Shown piece by piece: positions 55,701-64,000 of a DNA stretch of 64,000 nucleotides. Location of the stretch: NCBI GenBank assembly GCA_033725935.1, contig MU867095.1, forward strand, positions 310,001 through 374,000. Direction: 5' to 3'. The stretch is from Cladorrhinum sp. PSN259. Taxonomy: Eukaryota > Ascomycota > Sordariomycetes > Sordariales > Podosporaceae. Under the pieces are notes generated by a model. It was not told where the DNA came from. It did no database searches and saw only the letters and a list, made by a program, of their open reading frames with translations. The position numbers were made by a program, and so were the translations under genes. Positions within the stretch are counted from its first letter, which is position 1, and every line of letters begins with the position of its first letter.

Positions 55701-56239
55701 AAGGCACGCACCGCCAGTCCATGTCTGCTGTCTCGCCTTCAGGGCCACCAATGATGTCCGGTGCCAATGGAACGGGCCCAGGTAGGAGGAACAGCAATGT
55801 CGGAATGGACTCTTCGCCTCTTGCCCCCTTGCCTTCTCATATGGATAATTTTACTCCTCCGAGACAGCTGCCTAGGGCATCTACATTTGACTATGGGGCG
55901 GGGGAAAATTATCATCCTTCTAGACCTGCAGCTAATGGGATGCCGCCCATACCGGCAAAGGTACCACTCGCGTTGCCCCCTCCCCCGGGGCATGGTAATA
56001 TGAGCGGAGCGTTGCAGTTACATAGCAGCAGTGCGGCGAGGAGACGCGGCTTAGATGAGTTTGATAGCTATCATCATGATAGCAGAGGAGATGACAGCTG
56101 GGGAGGAGGTGGCGGGAGACAGTTGAGTTTGGAGGAAGAGTTGAGGTCTATCGACATCGGGACGGGGAGGTCGTCGAGACGGAACTATGGCCAGCAGCCA
56201 CAACAATTACAGTATGGGGGACATCAGGGGCAGTGGTAA
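52790..56239 (+). CDS. C2-domain cytokinesis protein, Inn1/Fic1-like
   Basis: Exons 52790-53022 and 53122-56239 (Trp across the junction) give 1116 residues. The start at 52790 places the C2 domain at about 28-125: GSLVVVVDRAKNLPNRKTIG, KQDPYCAARLG, then LRFTVHE and ELIGEAWMDLHDI. The remaining 990 residues are disordered and very rich in Pro, Ser, Tyr and Gln, with many PxxP-type sites suited to SH3 partners. This layout (N-terminal C2, long PxxP tail) is that of ingression protein Inn1/Fic1, which links the contractile ring and septum synthesis through SH3 proteins such as Cyk3 and Hof1/Cdc15. Yeast Inn1 is much shorter; long tails are usual in moulds. A 36 bp tandem repeat lies in the tail. 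Confidence 0.85.
55112..55246 (+). repeat. 36 bp coding tandem repeat (RRDPSPNPQFGS)
   Basis: Three exact or near-exact 36 bp units (55112-55147, 55148-55183, 55184-55219) plus a diverged partial unit. Each encodes 12 residues, RRDPSPNPQFGS, in the Fic1-like tail. The unit keeps the frame, so copy-number change alters length only. The Arg-Arg-Asp-Pro-Ser-Pro core could carry repeated proline-directed phosphorylation sites. Confidence 0.95.
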
Positions 56240-56848
56240 ATTGATATGATTATGATGGTGAAATATGATGGATAAAGGAATAAATAGGTGGAGACTTTTG
56301 CGTTTGTATGAATAATCTTTCTTTTGCGTCATGGTATACGGCATGGGCTGATAGTAAAGAGGGAACGGTTTTCTAGCATTTGAGTGTATAGCTTCGGAGG
56401 CACGATATTTGAACCTGTTCTACTTCATATGTAACTGATCTCGGATCAGGTGCTCAAAGGATTGTTGTCTACACCTTACAGACTTGGCAATGATCAAATG
56501 ACTGACAACATGTAAATCAAGTTCTCTCATGAGTTACAATAGCCCAATAGTGCTTGAGGGGTATTTGGTTGAAGGGTGTAAATCCACAAATATGACAGGA
56601 GACTTCCTTCAGCTGTGGCTTGCGCAAAACTTGATTGTTTGGAGGTATCTCTCTCTAATCGCAAACAAGACAGTGTTTGCTACACTCGATATTTTCCTAT
56701 CCGTTTTGTTTTTCCATTTCCCAAAAAATAAAAATGGATACCAAGAGAATTATTTACATACAGGAAGAAACAAAAACGCCGACGCGATGCAAGTTTTAAT
56801 CGACACACAATTTCATCTCCACAAAATCCCTCTGCTCCCTCTCGGCTT
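56240..56848. other. Convergent intergenic region
   Basis: This 0.6 kb stretch lies between the 3' ends of the Fic1-like gene and the Utp15 gene. It is AT-rich and holds no gene. It should contain both 3' UTRs. Confidence 0.5.
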
Positions 56849-58492
56849 TCAACTCATAGTCAGCAGATCGACCATTCCATCCGCCTGGATCGCAATTTCC
56901 GCCTTGGCGATTTCCCTCGACACTTTGCCCAACAAGCTCTGGAAACCCTCAGCCAGCTTCGCGCTACCACCCACAAACTCGCTGTAGAGATCATACAGGT
57001 GGAAAGCGACGTCGGCGCAGATGCTCAGGTATCTAGGATCAGAAATGTACTTGCTTGCCCACTTCATCAGCGGCAGGACGGAAACCTCGTCTCTGCCCTC
57101 CAAAGCCTCGCGCAAAGCCGAGCGGTGACGGAGCTCCACGAGAACAGTGAGCGCCGTGATGGGCTGGTACAGCGGGGAGTTCATGTCGATTACTTCATCA
57201 AGCGCGGCAGCGTACGAACCCTTTCTGAGCGCCTTCTCCCAGGGCTTGAGCCTGGCTTTCCTCTTCTTGCTTCCGGACAGGTCGGAGGTGGGAATGACCA
57301 CGTCGACGTTTTCCCCCAAGAGTTCCATGGCCTTGTTGGTCACCGCCGCCCTCTTGCGCTTGGCCTTTTGGGCGTCCATCTTGTCGAGGGAGGAAGTACC
57401 GATGGCTGCCTCGACCGCCGCGCGCTCGCGGGCCTTTTCAGCTGCAGCGCCGGACAGACGGGTCTTGAGTGAGAGAACGCCCGACTGCATGCCTACCGCC
57501 AGGTGGCGGTCCTCCTTGGCTGCGCCGGCGGCGATTACTGACAAGGAGAGGATGGGACTGGGGTATTTGGCGCCGTAGACCACGTTCCAGTTTGACGTCT
57601 CAAAAACCTTGACGTGGCCATCCAAGCTGCCGCTGACGACGCGGGTGCCATTGGAGGCGAGGGAGAGCGTGGTAACTGTCTTTTGGTGGTTCGTAATGAG
57701 GCGGAGGGGCTTGGCGGCGACGAGGTCGAGGACGGAGATTGTGTTTCCTGCTGCGGCAAGGAGTGTGGTGCCCGAGGGCAACGGGAGGACGTCTTCGACC
57801 GAGGCGGCGTGCTTGAAGGTGAGGACCGAGCCTCCTGGGCTGCGGGCGTCCCAGACGCGGACGGTTTCGTCGTACGAGCCCGAGACGAGGAGGTTGCTGT
57901 TACCTCCGGGGAGGAAGGCGCCGGAACGAACGTAATCGGAGTGACCCGTGAATGTGCGGGAGGGGTTGTTGGATGGGAGATCCCATAGTCGGACGGTCTT
58001 GTCGTCGGAGCAGGACATGAGGGTTGTAAGCTCTGCGGGAGACCATTTTGTTACCCAGACGGGCTGCTTGTGGATGTGCCACGTCTTGAGGATGACGGCA
58101 CGGGTGCCACTGCCGACGTCGAATACCTGCATCTTTCCAGAATCCTCACCGGCGACAAGCACGCGCCCGTCAGCGCGGATCTCGCCGCAGTGGGCCTCGC
58201 TGTCGAAGCGGCCGATGGTCTTGAGGGTTTCGCGTTTGCGTATTGAGATGATATCGACACGAGGCCCCCAGGTAACTGCGAAGAGGTCGTTCAGCTTGGT
58301 CGCGGCGACCATCGAGTTGGAGAGAGCGGTGCCATTTGCGGCGGGGAAGCTGATGTGGGAGACGGGCCATGATGCCGTCGCCGTGTGTGTCTTTTGGTTT
58401 TTGAAGGAACCCCAGTATCGCTGCTCGGGGGTGACGGGGCTAGGGCCCGAGGGCAGCTTTGCTTGCACCAAGGGAAGCACCTCTGCTGCCAT
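56849..58492 (-). CDS. utp15: U3 snoRNP WD40 protein Utp15
   Basis: A single-exon 547-residue protein. The N-terminus (MAAEVLPLVQAKLPSGPSPV, then YWGSFKN) is typical of Utp15. Seven WD40-type repeats run from about 35 to 345, with clear ends such as KTVRLWDL, ETVRVWDAR and GHVKVFE. The C-terminal Utp15 domain (about 395-545) includes the basic KKRKARLKPWEKALRKGSY block. Utp15 belongs to the t-UTP/UtpA part of the small-subunit processome in the nucleolus, where it binds the 5' external spacer of pre-rRNA and supports early rRNA cleavage and rDNA transcription. It faces the SP-RING gene across 1.5 kb. Confidence 0.94.
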   Translation of the reverse strand: MAAEVLPLVQAKLPSGPSPVTPEQRYWGSFKNQKTHTATASWPVSHISFPAANGTALSNSMVAATKLNDLFAVTWGPRVDIISIRKRETLKTIGRFDSEAHCGEIRADGRVLVAGEDSGKMQVFDVGSGTRAVILKTWHIHKQPVWVTKWSPAELTTLMSCSDDKTVRLWDLPSNNPSRTFTGHSDYVRSGAFLPGGNSNLLVSGSYDETVRVWDARSPGGSVLTFKHAASVEDVLPLPSGTTLLAAAGNTISVLDLVAAKPLRLITNHQKTVTTLSLASNGTRVVSGSLDGHVKVFETSNWNVVYGAKYPSPILSLSVIAAGAAKEDRHLAVGMQSGVLSLKTRLSGAAAEKARERAAVEAAIGTSSLDKMDAQKAKRKRAAVTNKAMELLGENVDVVIPTSDLSGSKKRKARLKPWEKALRKGSYAAALDEVIDMNSPLYQPITALTVLVELRHRSALREALEGRDEVSVLPLMKWASKYISDPRYLSICADVAFHLYDLYSEFVGGSAKLAEGFQSLLGKVSREIAKAEIAIQADGMVDLLTMS

Positions 58493-60000
58493 CTTTGCGG
58501 TCTTTTTCGGGTGTGGTGGCAGTCAGAGTGAGTTGAAGCTTTTGATATTGATCGCAACTTTCAACTGCTGCTCCAGGTCGCTTACTGCTGATTGGAAACT
58601 TTTTTTCTAGCAAGGTCCGGTGGGTCCTTGTAGGGATCCCATTGGTCAATATTCCCATTTGTGAGATAAAAGTGGGCTGGCTTATCGTTGAACCAAACTT
58701 TACCATCTGTCTGGTATACTGGTCGGCAATGACCATGAATCAAGAAGAAGGACCGGAGTCAGCAACACATATATACGAGTGAAGATCCCGTGGAAGTCCC
58801 AAAGAAAGCAAAAGAGGGGAACTAAGGTGGATTACAATCATCTATGTATGCAAAACAGCGGGTTAAAACACCTAAACTAAGAGTGAGCACTATGAAATCG
58901 GATTGAAGACATCTAACATAGATCACGTAGACGTCTAAGAATATTAAAACGGGAATCTACCTCGCTCTCGTGCAGTTATACCGTTCTGGCTCACCCCAGC
59001 TTCTTGATGTTGCGCAAGGAATTGTGGAACTAGCTTCCAGTGGCACAGTGAGCCATCCAATGGTCCACACCTTTCTTTGACTTTTTCAGCGTTCATTGTG
59101 ACTGTAGGGTGATTCTCTCGGCGAGAGTTTAAGCCAGATCCATGAACGAACTTCTAAATCACATGAGCTGTTGTTGAGAAATCAAGGCGGATATAGTTGA
59201 ACATTTCCACAGATAGCGATTTAAATAATGTATTATCAAACAGTTTAAAAGAACCAACGGCCCTCCTCAAGCCGTGTTCAATCTTGTGTTTCTTCCCGCC
59301 ACACTTACCATTGTCCTGGACAGGGGCCCCTCAGCTCAAGGGCCACAGGAAACCTAAACAAAGTTCAACATTCAATGCCCCTTCCACCTCCGCCATGCTT
59401 TATATTTAATTTATGTTGATTTCTGATCCCATATTGAGCTGCAGCAGCCACCAGGACCAGACTTGTAAGGTTATTTGAACCTTAACCCCCTGCGAATGTT
59501 CAAAGGGTTTTGCGCTCCTGTCGCTGCGTGCCTGCTTTATTAAGCACTGAGAAACTGCAGCAACTTGGCCAGCGTCCCAGCCGCTCTTGCCACCTCAGGC
59601 TCGCGCATTCGATCATCTGAGCTTCATCGTACTTGCGCCTGGAAGTCGCTCCTTCCTGTTGTTTCTCCTCAGCGAAATTTTTAAGTTTCTCGCAAATATC
59701 GATTTAAAAGGCAGGATCTCGACCTTTCAAAAGCTGTCGGTTTCTCCTGCACGGTGTTCTCTGCTCCGACCCCTCACAAACAGTCTGCAAATATACTTCA
59801 ATGGTGTGTGCCCTTCCTGCAGCTCCCTTCTGTTTTCTACTTGGTTGATGGGCCGATTGGGTGGGCAGAGTTATCTGAGGATTGCTTAGCTTGTCGTGCA
59901 GTCTTGCTTACCGGCGTTTTTTTCTTTCTCGCAGTCTTTCAAGACCCAGAAACTCCTCTCGACCAGAAGTCCGGGGTGAGTTGAGGGTCGTATCCGCATC
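58493..60000. promoter_or_regulatory. Divergent region, Utp15 / SP-RING genes
   Basis: This 1.5 kb stretch lies between two outward-facing genes. The part from 59500 onward is C/T-rich and probably the leader of the SP-RING gene. No clear TATA box or other gene is seen; AAACCTTAACCCCC-like sequence near 59476 is weakly telobox-like. Confidence 0.45.
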
Positions 60001-62140
60001 ATGCCCGGCAGCACCAATCCAACTGCTGCACCGAACAAGGGGCAACATTCTGCTGGGTTCTCGGCCACCGACCCCAAGCAAATCGCGGACACAAACGCGA
60101 CCGTCAACGCCTTTCTCAAAGGCGCTCGAAAGCCATCATGGTTGACAGACTCAAAACCCAGCAGCGGTCCCAGCCCGATATCGAAAACAAAACCCCACTC
60201 GAACTCTACTCGCCCGCAACCCACACGGCCGCCAGTCGCACCGACGACCACGACTGTGGCACAACCACAACCTCAACCCCATCCACAGTAAGAAGACCGT
60301 ATCACGGTCCACCTGCCGAATGGCATGAAACTGACAGTTGTACTCTCTATCGCGATAGACCACCACCTGCCGTTCTCCCGTCGCCTGCTCCTAGTGACGA
60401 GCCAAGCCCTGCCCTCTCGAACGTGCTCAACAGCCCAAACATTACAGCAGGTCCGCTACCTGCGCCCAGCAAGGAGACAAGCCCTACCCTTGACGAAGTG
60501 CTCGATAACGTGCTTGACAGTGCGAATATCCCCCCAGGCCCGCTACCAGATGCTCTTATTATGGGGCCTACGACATCATTGGCCTCGAATAACCTTCCAG
60601 TCACTGATACCCGTTTTGTACACGACTCAACCACAAGCGAACCAAATTCTGCTGGCCCAAGCGGGTTGGGACCAGGAGCAGGACAGAAACATGCAGCACC
60701 AGAACCAGAACCACCAACTGTTCAACACACAGCGGCACCAAGCCCAATAAATCATGTTCAGCTCTCCAGAGCAACAGAGAGCGACATGTCGGCGCCCGCG
60801 CCATCTTCCATCGTTGGTAGCCGGAGAGGGTCAGCTGGATCGGTGGCGGCGCCTCTCACATCTAAGAGGCAGCGCGTTGAGTAGGGTTCTCTTTTAGGTA
60901 CGATTTAAGCTTGTCCTTGGGCTGACGTTATGTGTTAGGTCTATCAAGTCTCTCCGAGCGTTGGTTTCCGTTATTAGACAGCATATTCAGAGAACTGGTG
61001 GCGAAAACGGTCTCAGTCCTGATATTGATAAGCCCCGTATGCAACTTTTGATGTTAGCATGTGAGCAAGAGGATGGATTTTTCATTGCTCTCCACCAGCT
61101 GTTCGCCATCTGGTCGCATGCACCACTGGAGGCATACCAGATACTCGAATTACCTTCGAATGTCGTGGACACTGGGTTTGGCACAATGGAGCAGATTCTT
61201 AAGAAGAACCAGTTCGTATCGGCAACACACCGTCAATTTTTTGCGGAATTCCCAGGTTATTGGGCAACTCAGCAGCAGTCTCAATTAGATCAGAATCGAG
61301 CTGCCTTGATCGCCACATTCCTTCAAAAGATTGCGGATGACTACGACTCCTTGATGCGGGAAACATGGTCTAGGAAATATCCCTATCTGGTGGATGAACT
61401 AAAGAACAGGCTTGGGTGTTATTCTCCCGTCCTTCAACAAATCTTCTTCACCGCGAACCGTCGGCGGCTGGGAGTTACAGACGGGCCGTTGGGGACTCAA
61501 ATGGAGGGTGTTTTTCGGACGGACCAGGCTGCGAGCAACACAAATAATACGGCGCGGAACGAGCAGCACACAGCTTCGATCATCGCCGCCTACAGGTCAA
61601 TCGTTCAGAATACAAATCAGAAGGAGAACGCTGCACCAACACGAGCCGGATCTACTAACTTGCAGAGTCCGGTGAGTTTCGGTGCACTCCAAGCACCACA
61701 GGCTGCAGCAGTTGTTCCCTCACAGCGTCAGCTTGCTTCACCGACTCGGCGGCAGCAGCAAAGCCCTTTTGTTCCTATTCTGCCTTCGCCCGGATACGTT
61801 GTTGACTTAACAGCACCTGGCCAGCTCAAGATGAGGTATCAGCCACCCAATTCCCCGACCCCAGCAGGCTACACGATGGTACCTTCACCTCATGGAAATG
61901 CGCCTGGCCAGACATTTCCAGTGATTGCTCAGTATCCTCAACAACAACTGCAGTATCCACAAGGTATGCAAGCGCAGCCGCTATCGCCTGTGCTTCAACA
62001 GCCACAGCAATTTCAGGTTCCCACGCAGCGACTATCCCCAGTCATGCAACAGCAGCGGCAGTTCCTCCAACCGATGGGGCAACAGGAGCAGATGGCTCAA
62101 CAAGCCCATTACCTCGCACTTCAACAACAACAACAACAAA

Positions 62141-62184
<44 letters not shown>

Positions 62185-63789
62185 CAACAACAACAGCAAC
62201 TACAGCAACTGAGCCACCAACAACAGATGTCCTTTCAGCGGCGGATCAATCTGGACCGTATACAAGCAGTTAATGACATAGCCCGACAACGCCGGCATCC
62301 TCAGAACCTAGGGATAACCACGAGCGGCCTCAATCAGGGACAAGCCAACTTGTCATCACCGCAACTCCAGCAGTATGCGTCGGCACAGTCTCCGACTCTT
62401 GTAACCCAGGACCTGCAACCGCAATCCACTCTGAATGCCCAACCTCCGCAATTGGGTCTTAATGATAGCTCTCGCATGAATCGTCGAGTCCATCAAGCCC
62501 AGGTAAGGGGACCCTCTCAAGCTGCTCTTCAGCGCCTGAGAGGACAGAGTTTAGAAGACCCAATCATCCCGCCGCCCCATATGGTCATTACACGCCCGGA
62601 TTTCCCTTACGATCCTTACGACAAAAAAGCCATGATGAATGGCTTGCACCAATCCCATATACGAAGCCCCAAACGTGTCTTGAAGAATGGCGGCACAGAG
62701 CGGGTTTACCAAGCTGTAAAATCTTTTCCGCTCTCCCCCACACTTCTGCCCCCTAAAAATGCACTCCAGTCATTTCTTTTTGAAGTGACCGAGGCACAGA
62801 TTGCACTGGCTGCGAAGAGTATCAATTCACCTGGCAGCTTTTTACCTGTAGTTGAACACTTCAATGGCATGCTACGGTGGCGGGCGAGGTGCTGTACGCG
62901 AAGATCCAAGGCTCGCTCCCCTACCGAGCCACCAACTGAGCAGGAATGGGTTACTTACGACGTCAGCTGGCCCGACCATATCTTCGTGAGACTCAATGGC
63001 AGGCATCTTGAGTTACGCAAGCAACCGCACAATGGCAAGGACCTCCCCGTCGAACTTACTGATTATATCGTGCCCGGGACCAACGTTCTCATGGTTGCTA
63101 GCCCAAACACGGATCCAGCCTCCACCTCCACCAACATCCGTTTCATTGCTGTTGAGCTTCTAGAGTCGGTCAGTCACTCCAGCATTGTCGACAACGTTTG
63201 GAAACATGGCGTTATTCCAGCAGATGTGACGCTACAGACCATAAAGAAGCGCTTGGAACAATCTGGCGATGATGACAGTTTTGTGATTCTGGCGCCGCAT
63301 CTGCCAATCGACCTTGCATGCCCTTTTAGTGCGGTCATCTTTGAAGTACCTGCGAGGGGTGTTGGGTGCACCCATCTAGAGTGTTTTGATCTTGAAACAT
63401 GGCTCAACACTCGACCTTCGAAGCCTAGGACCAACTGTTACCATACTCAGGTTCAGTGCGGCTGTCCAAACACGCCTGAGCCATCCAGTCCCGACAAATG
63501 GCGCTGCCCTATCTGTCATGGGGATGCCCGACCCTTCAGTCTTCGTATTGATGGATTTTTACTCAAGGTCCGCTCACAGCTGAAGGATGAGGGAAAACTA
63601 AACACGAAGCGCCTATTAGTCGAGGCTGATGGGAATTGGTCTGTCGTGCTGGAGGAGGATGATGACCTCGGTAGTGACGAGGAGACACCCCCAACAGGCC
63701 TGAAAGGATCATCTTCACTCAGGCGAACGGCGTCTGGTGCGCTTGTGCCAGCTCGCCGCTCAGAAGCCGATACCATTATAATCGACTGA
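60001..63789 (+). CDS. SP-RING/MIZ zinc-finger protein, likely SUMO E3 ligase
   Basis: Exons 60001-60287, 60359-60880 and 60939-63789 join to 1219 residues; the frame change from exon 1 to exon 2 and back is resolved by introns of 71 and 58 nt. The SP-RING lies at about 1062-1135: C1080-x-H1082-x2-C1085 in GVGCTHLECFDLETW, then WRCPIC with C1126 and C1129. Before it, about 870-1060 resembles a PINIT/ZMIZ-like domain (FVRLNG, then DLPVELTDYIVPGTNVL). A poly-Gln tract spans about 665-693. VVDLT at 557-561 and the C-terminal DTIIID (1214-1219) look like SUMO-interacting motifs. SP-RING proteins hand SUMO from Ubc9 to targets, mostly in the nucleus. No SAP domain was seen. Confidence 0.85.
62122..62208 (+). 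repeat. CAA/CAG run coding poly-Gln in the SP-RING protein
   Basis: About 29 codons, nearly all CAA or CAG with an occasional Ile or Leu codon, in a longer Gln-rich region (about 61925-62230). Mixed CAA and CAG blocks suggest replication slippage. Confidence 0.95.
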
Positions 63790-64000
63790 TCATTCTAAAA
63801 TATACGGAGGCTCATGGTCTTCATCATGATTAAAACTTGGCCATTTATTTAATTTGGGCTCAGGAGGGCGAATAAGAATTCTTGAAATGCGTCCTATTTT
63901 AGTCTTTTCGGGAGGAGCAATAGAGGAAAAAGCTACCGCGGCGGTTAACCGCCAACAGCGGGATGATGTCCTTGAAGATGCAGTTAGCAAGGCGCTTGGT
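63790..64000. other. Window end, possible 3' end of a minus-strand gene
   Basis: The last 200 bases follow the SP-RING stop codon. On the minus strand the final 60 bases are open and coding-like (reading TKRLANCIFKDIIPLLAV), which could be part of a gene entering from beyond 64000. I do not recognise it and cannot set its ends. Confidence 0.25.

Noticed and set aside
1..64000. Search for transposons, CRISPR arrays, biosynthetic clusters and RIP-mutated islands
   Set aside because: No inverted terminal repeats with transposase, no spaced repeat arrays, no PKS/NRPS/terpene genes and no extended TpA-rich block were seen.

Overview
The window is a gene-dense piece of a filamentous ascomycete chromosome. 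Genes are separate and face either strand, most carry a few short GT-AG introns (about 50-240 nt) with CTAAC/CTGAC-type branch sites, and there are no bacterial-style operons. A conidiation-specific Con-6 gene, a Slt2/MAK-1-type MAP kinase and the style of the long disordered proteins point to Sordariomycetes, perhaps Sordariales; I cannot name a genus. No transposon, RIP-mutated AT-rich block, rRNA gene or convincing tRNA is visible.

Left part (1-17 kb): an Ecm33-type GPI cell-wall protein; two pre-mRNA splicing genes in tandem on the minus strand (SPF45/RBM17-like and the DEAH helicase Prp2/DHX16); a peroxisomal Pcs60-type acyl/oxalyl-CoA ligase ending in AKL; a doubtful assembly join with poly-G, Ns and duplicated flanks near 12 kb; a large coiled-coil protein; then ribosomal protein genes eL30 (minus) and uL16 (plus) sharing a 390 bp divergent promoter.

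Middle (18-43.6 kb): two large unrecognised disordered proteins (594 and 1161 aa, the second with an N-terminal Cys/His cluster and a central domain-sized block); an arrestin-fold protein with PPxY motifs; the cell wall integrity MAP kinase; a low-molecular-weight tyrosine phosphatase; a SIS-domain sugar-phosphate isomerase of the KpsF/KdsD type; a WKF-domain nucleolar-type protein head-to-head with the proteasome alpha1 subunit.

Right part (43.6-64 kb): a small four-exon orphan; a TMEM234-like membrane protein that appears only after joining three short exons; a Con-6 conidiation protein; a C2-domain Inn1/Fic1-like cytokinesis protein with a 36 bp coding tandem repeat; the rRNA-processing WD40 protein Utp15; and a 1219 aa SP-RING (MIZ) protein with poly-Q and SUMO-interacting-like motifs, assembled here from three exons.

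Functionally the window is mostly housekeeping (splicing, translation, ribosome assembly, proteasome) mixed with fungal cell-wall, cytokinesis and sporulation genes. I found no operon-like or clearly new multi-gene system. The best novelty candidates are single genes: the SP-RING protein, the KpsF-like isomerase, the Cys/His-rich 1161 aa protein, and a tRNA-like pol III signal near 11.3 kb. All exon joins were inferred by hand from splice signals, frame and family similarity; none is backed by transcript data.
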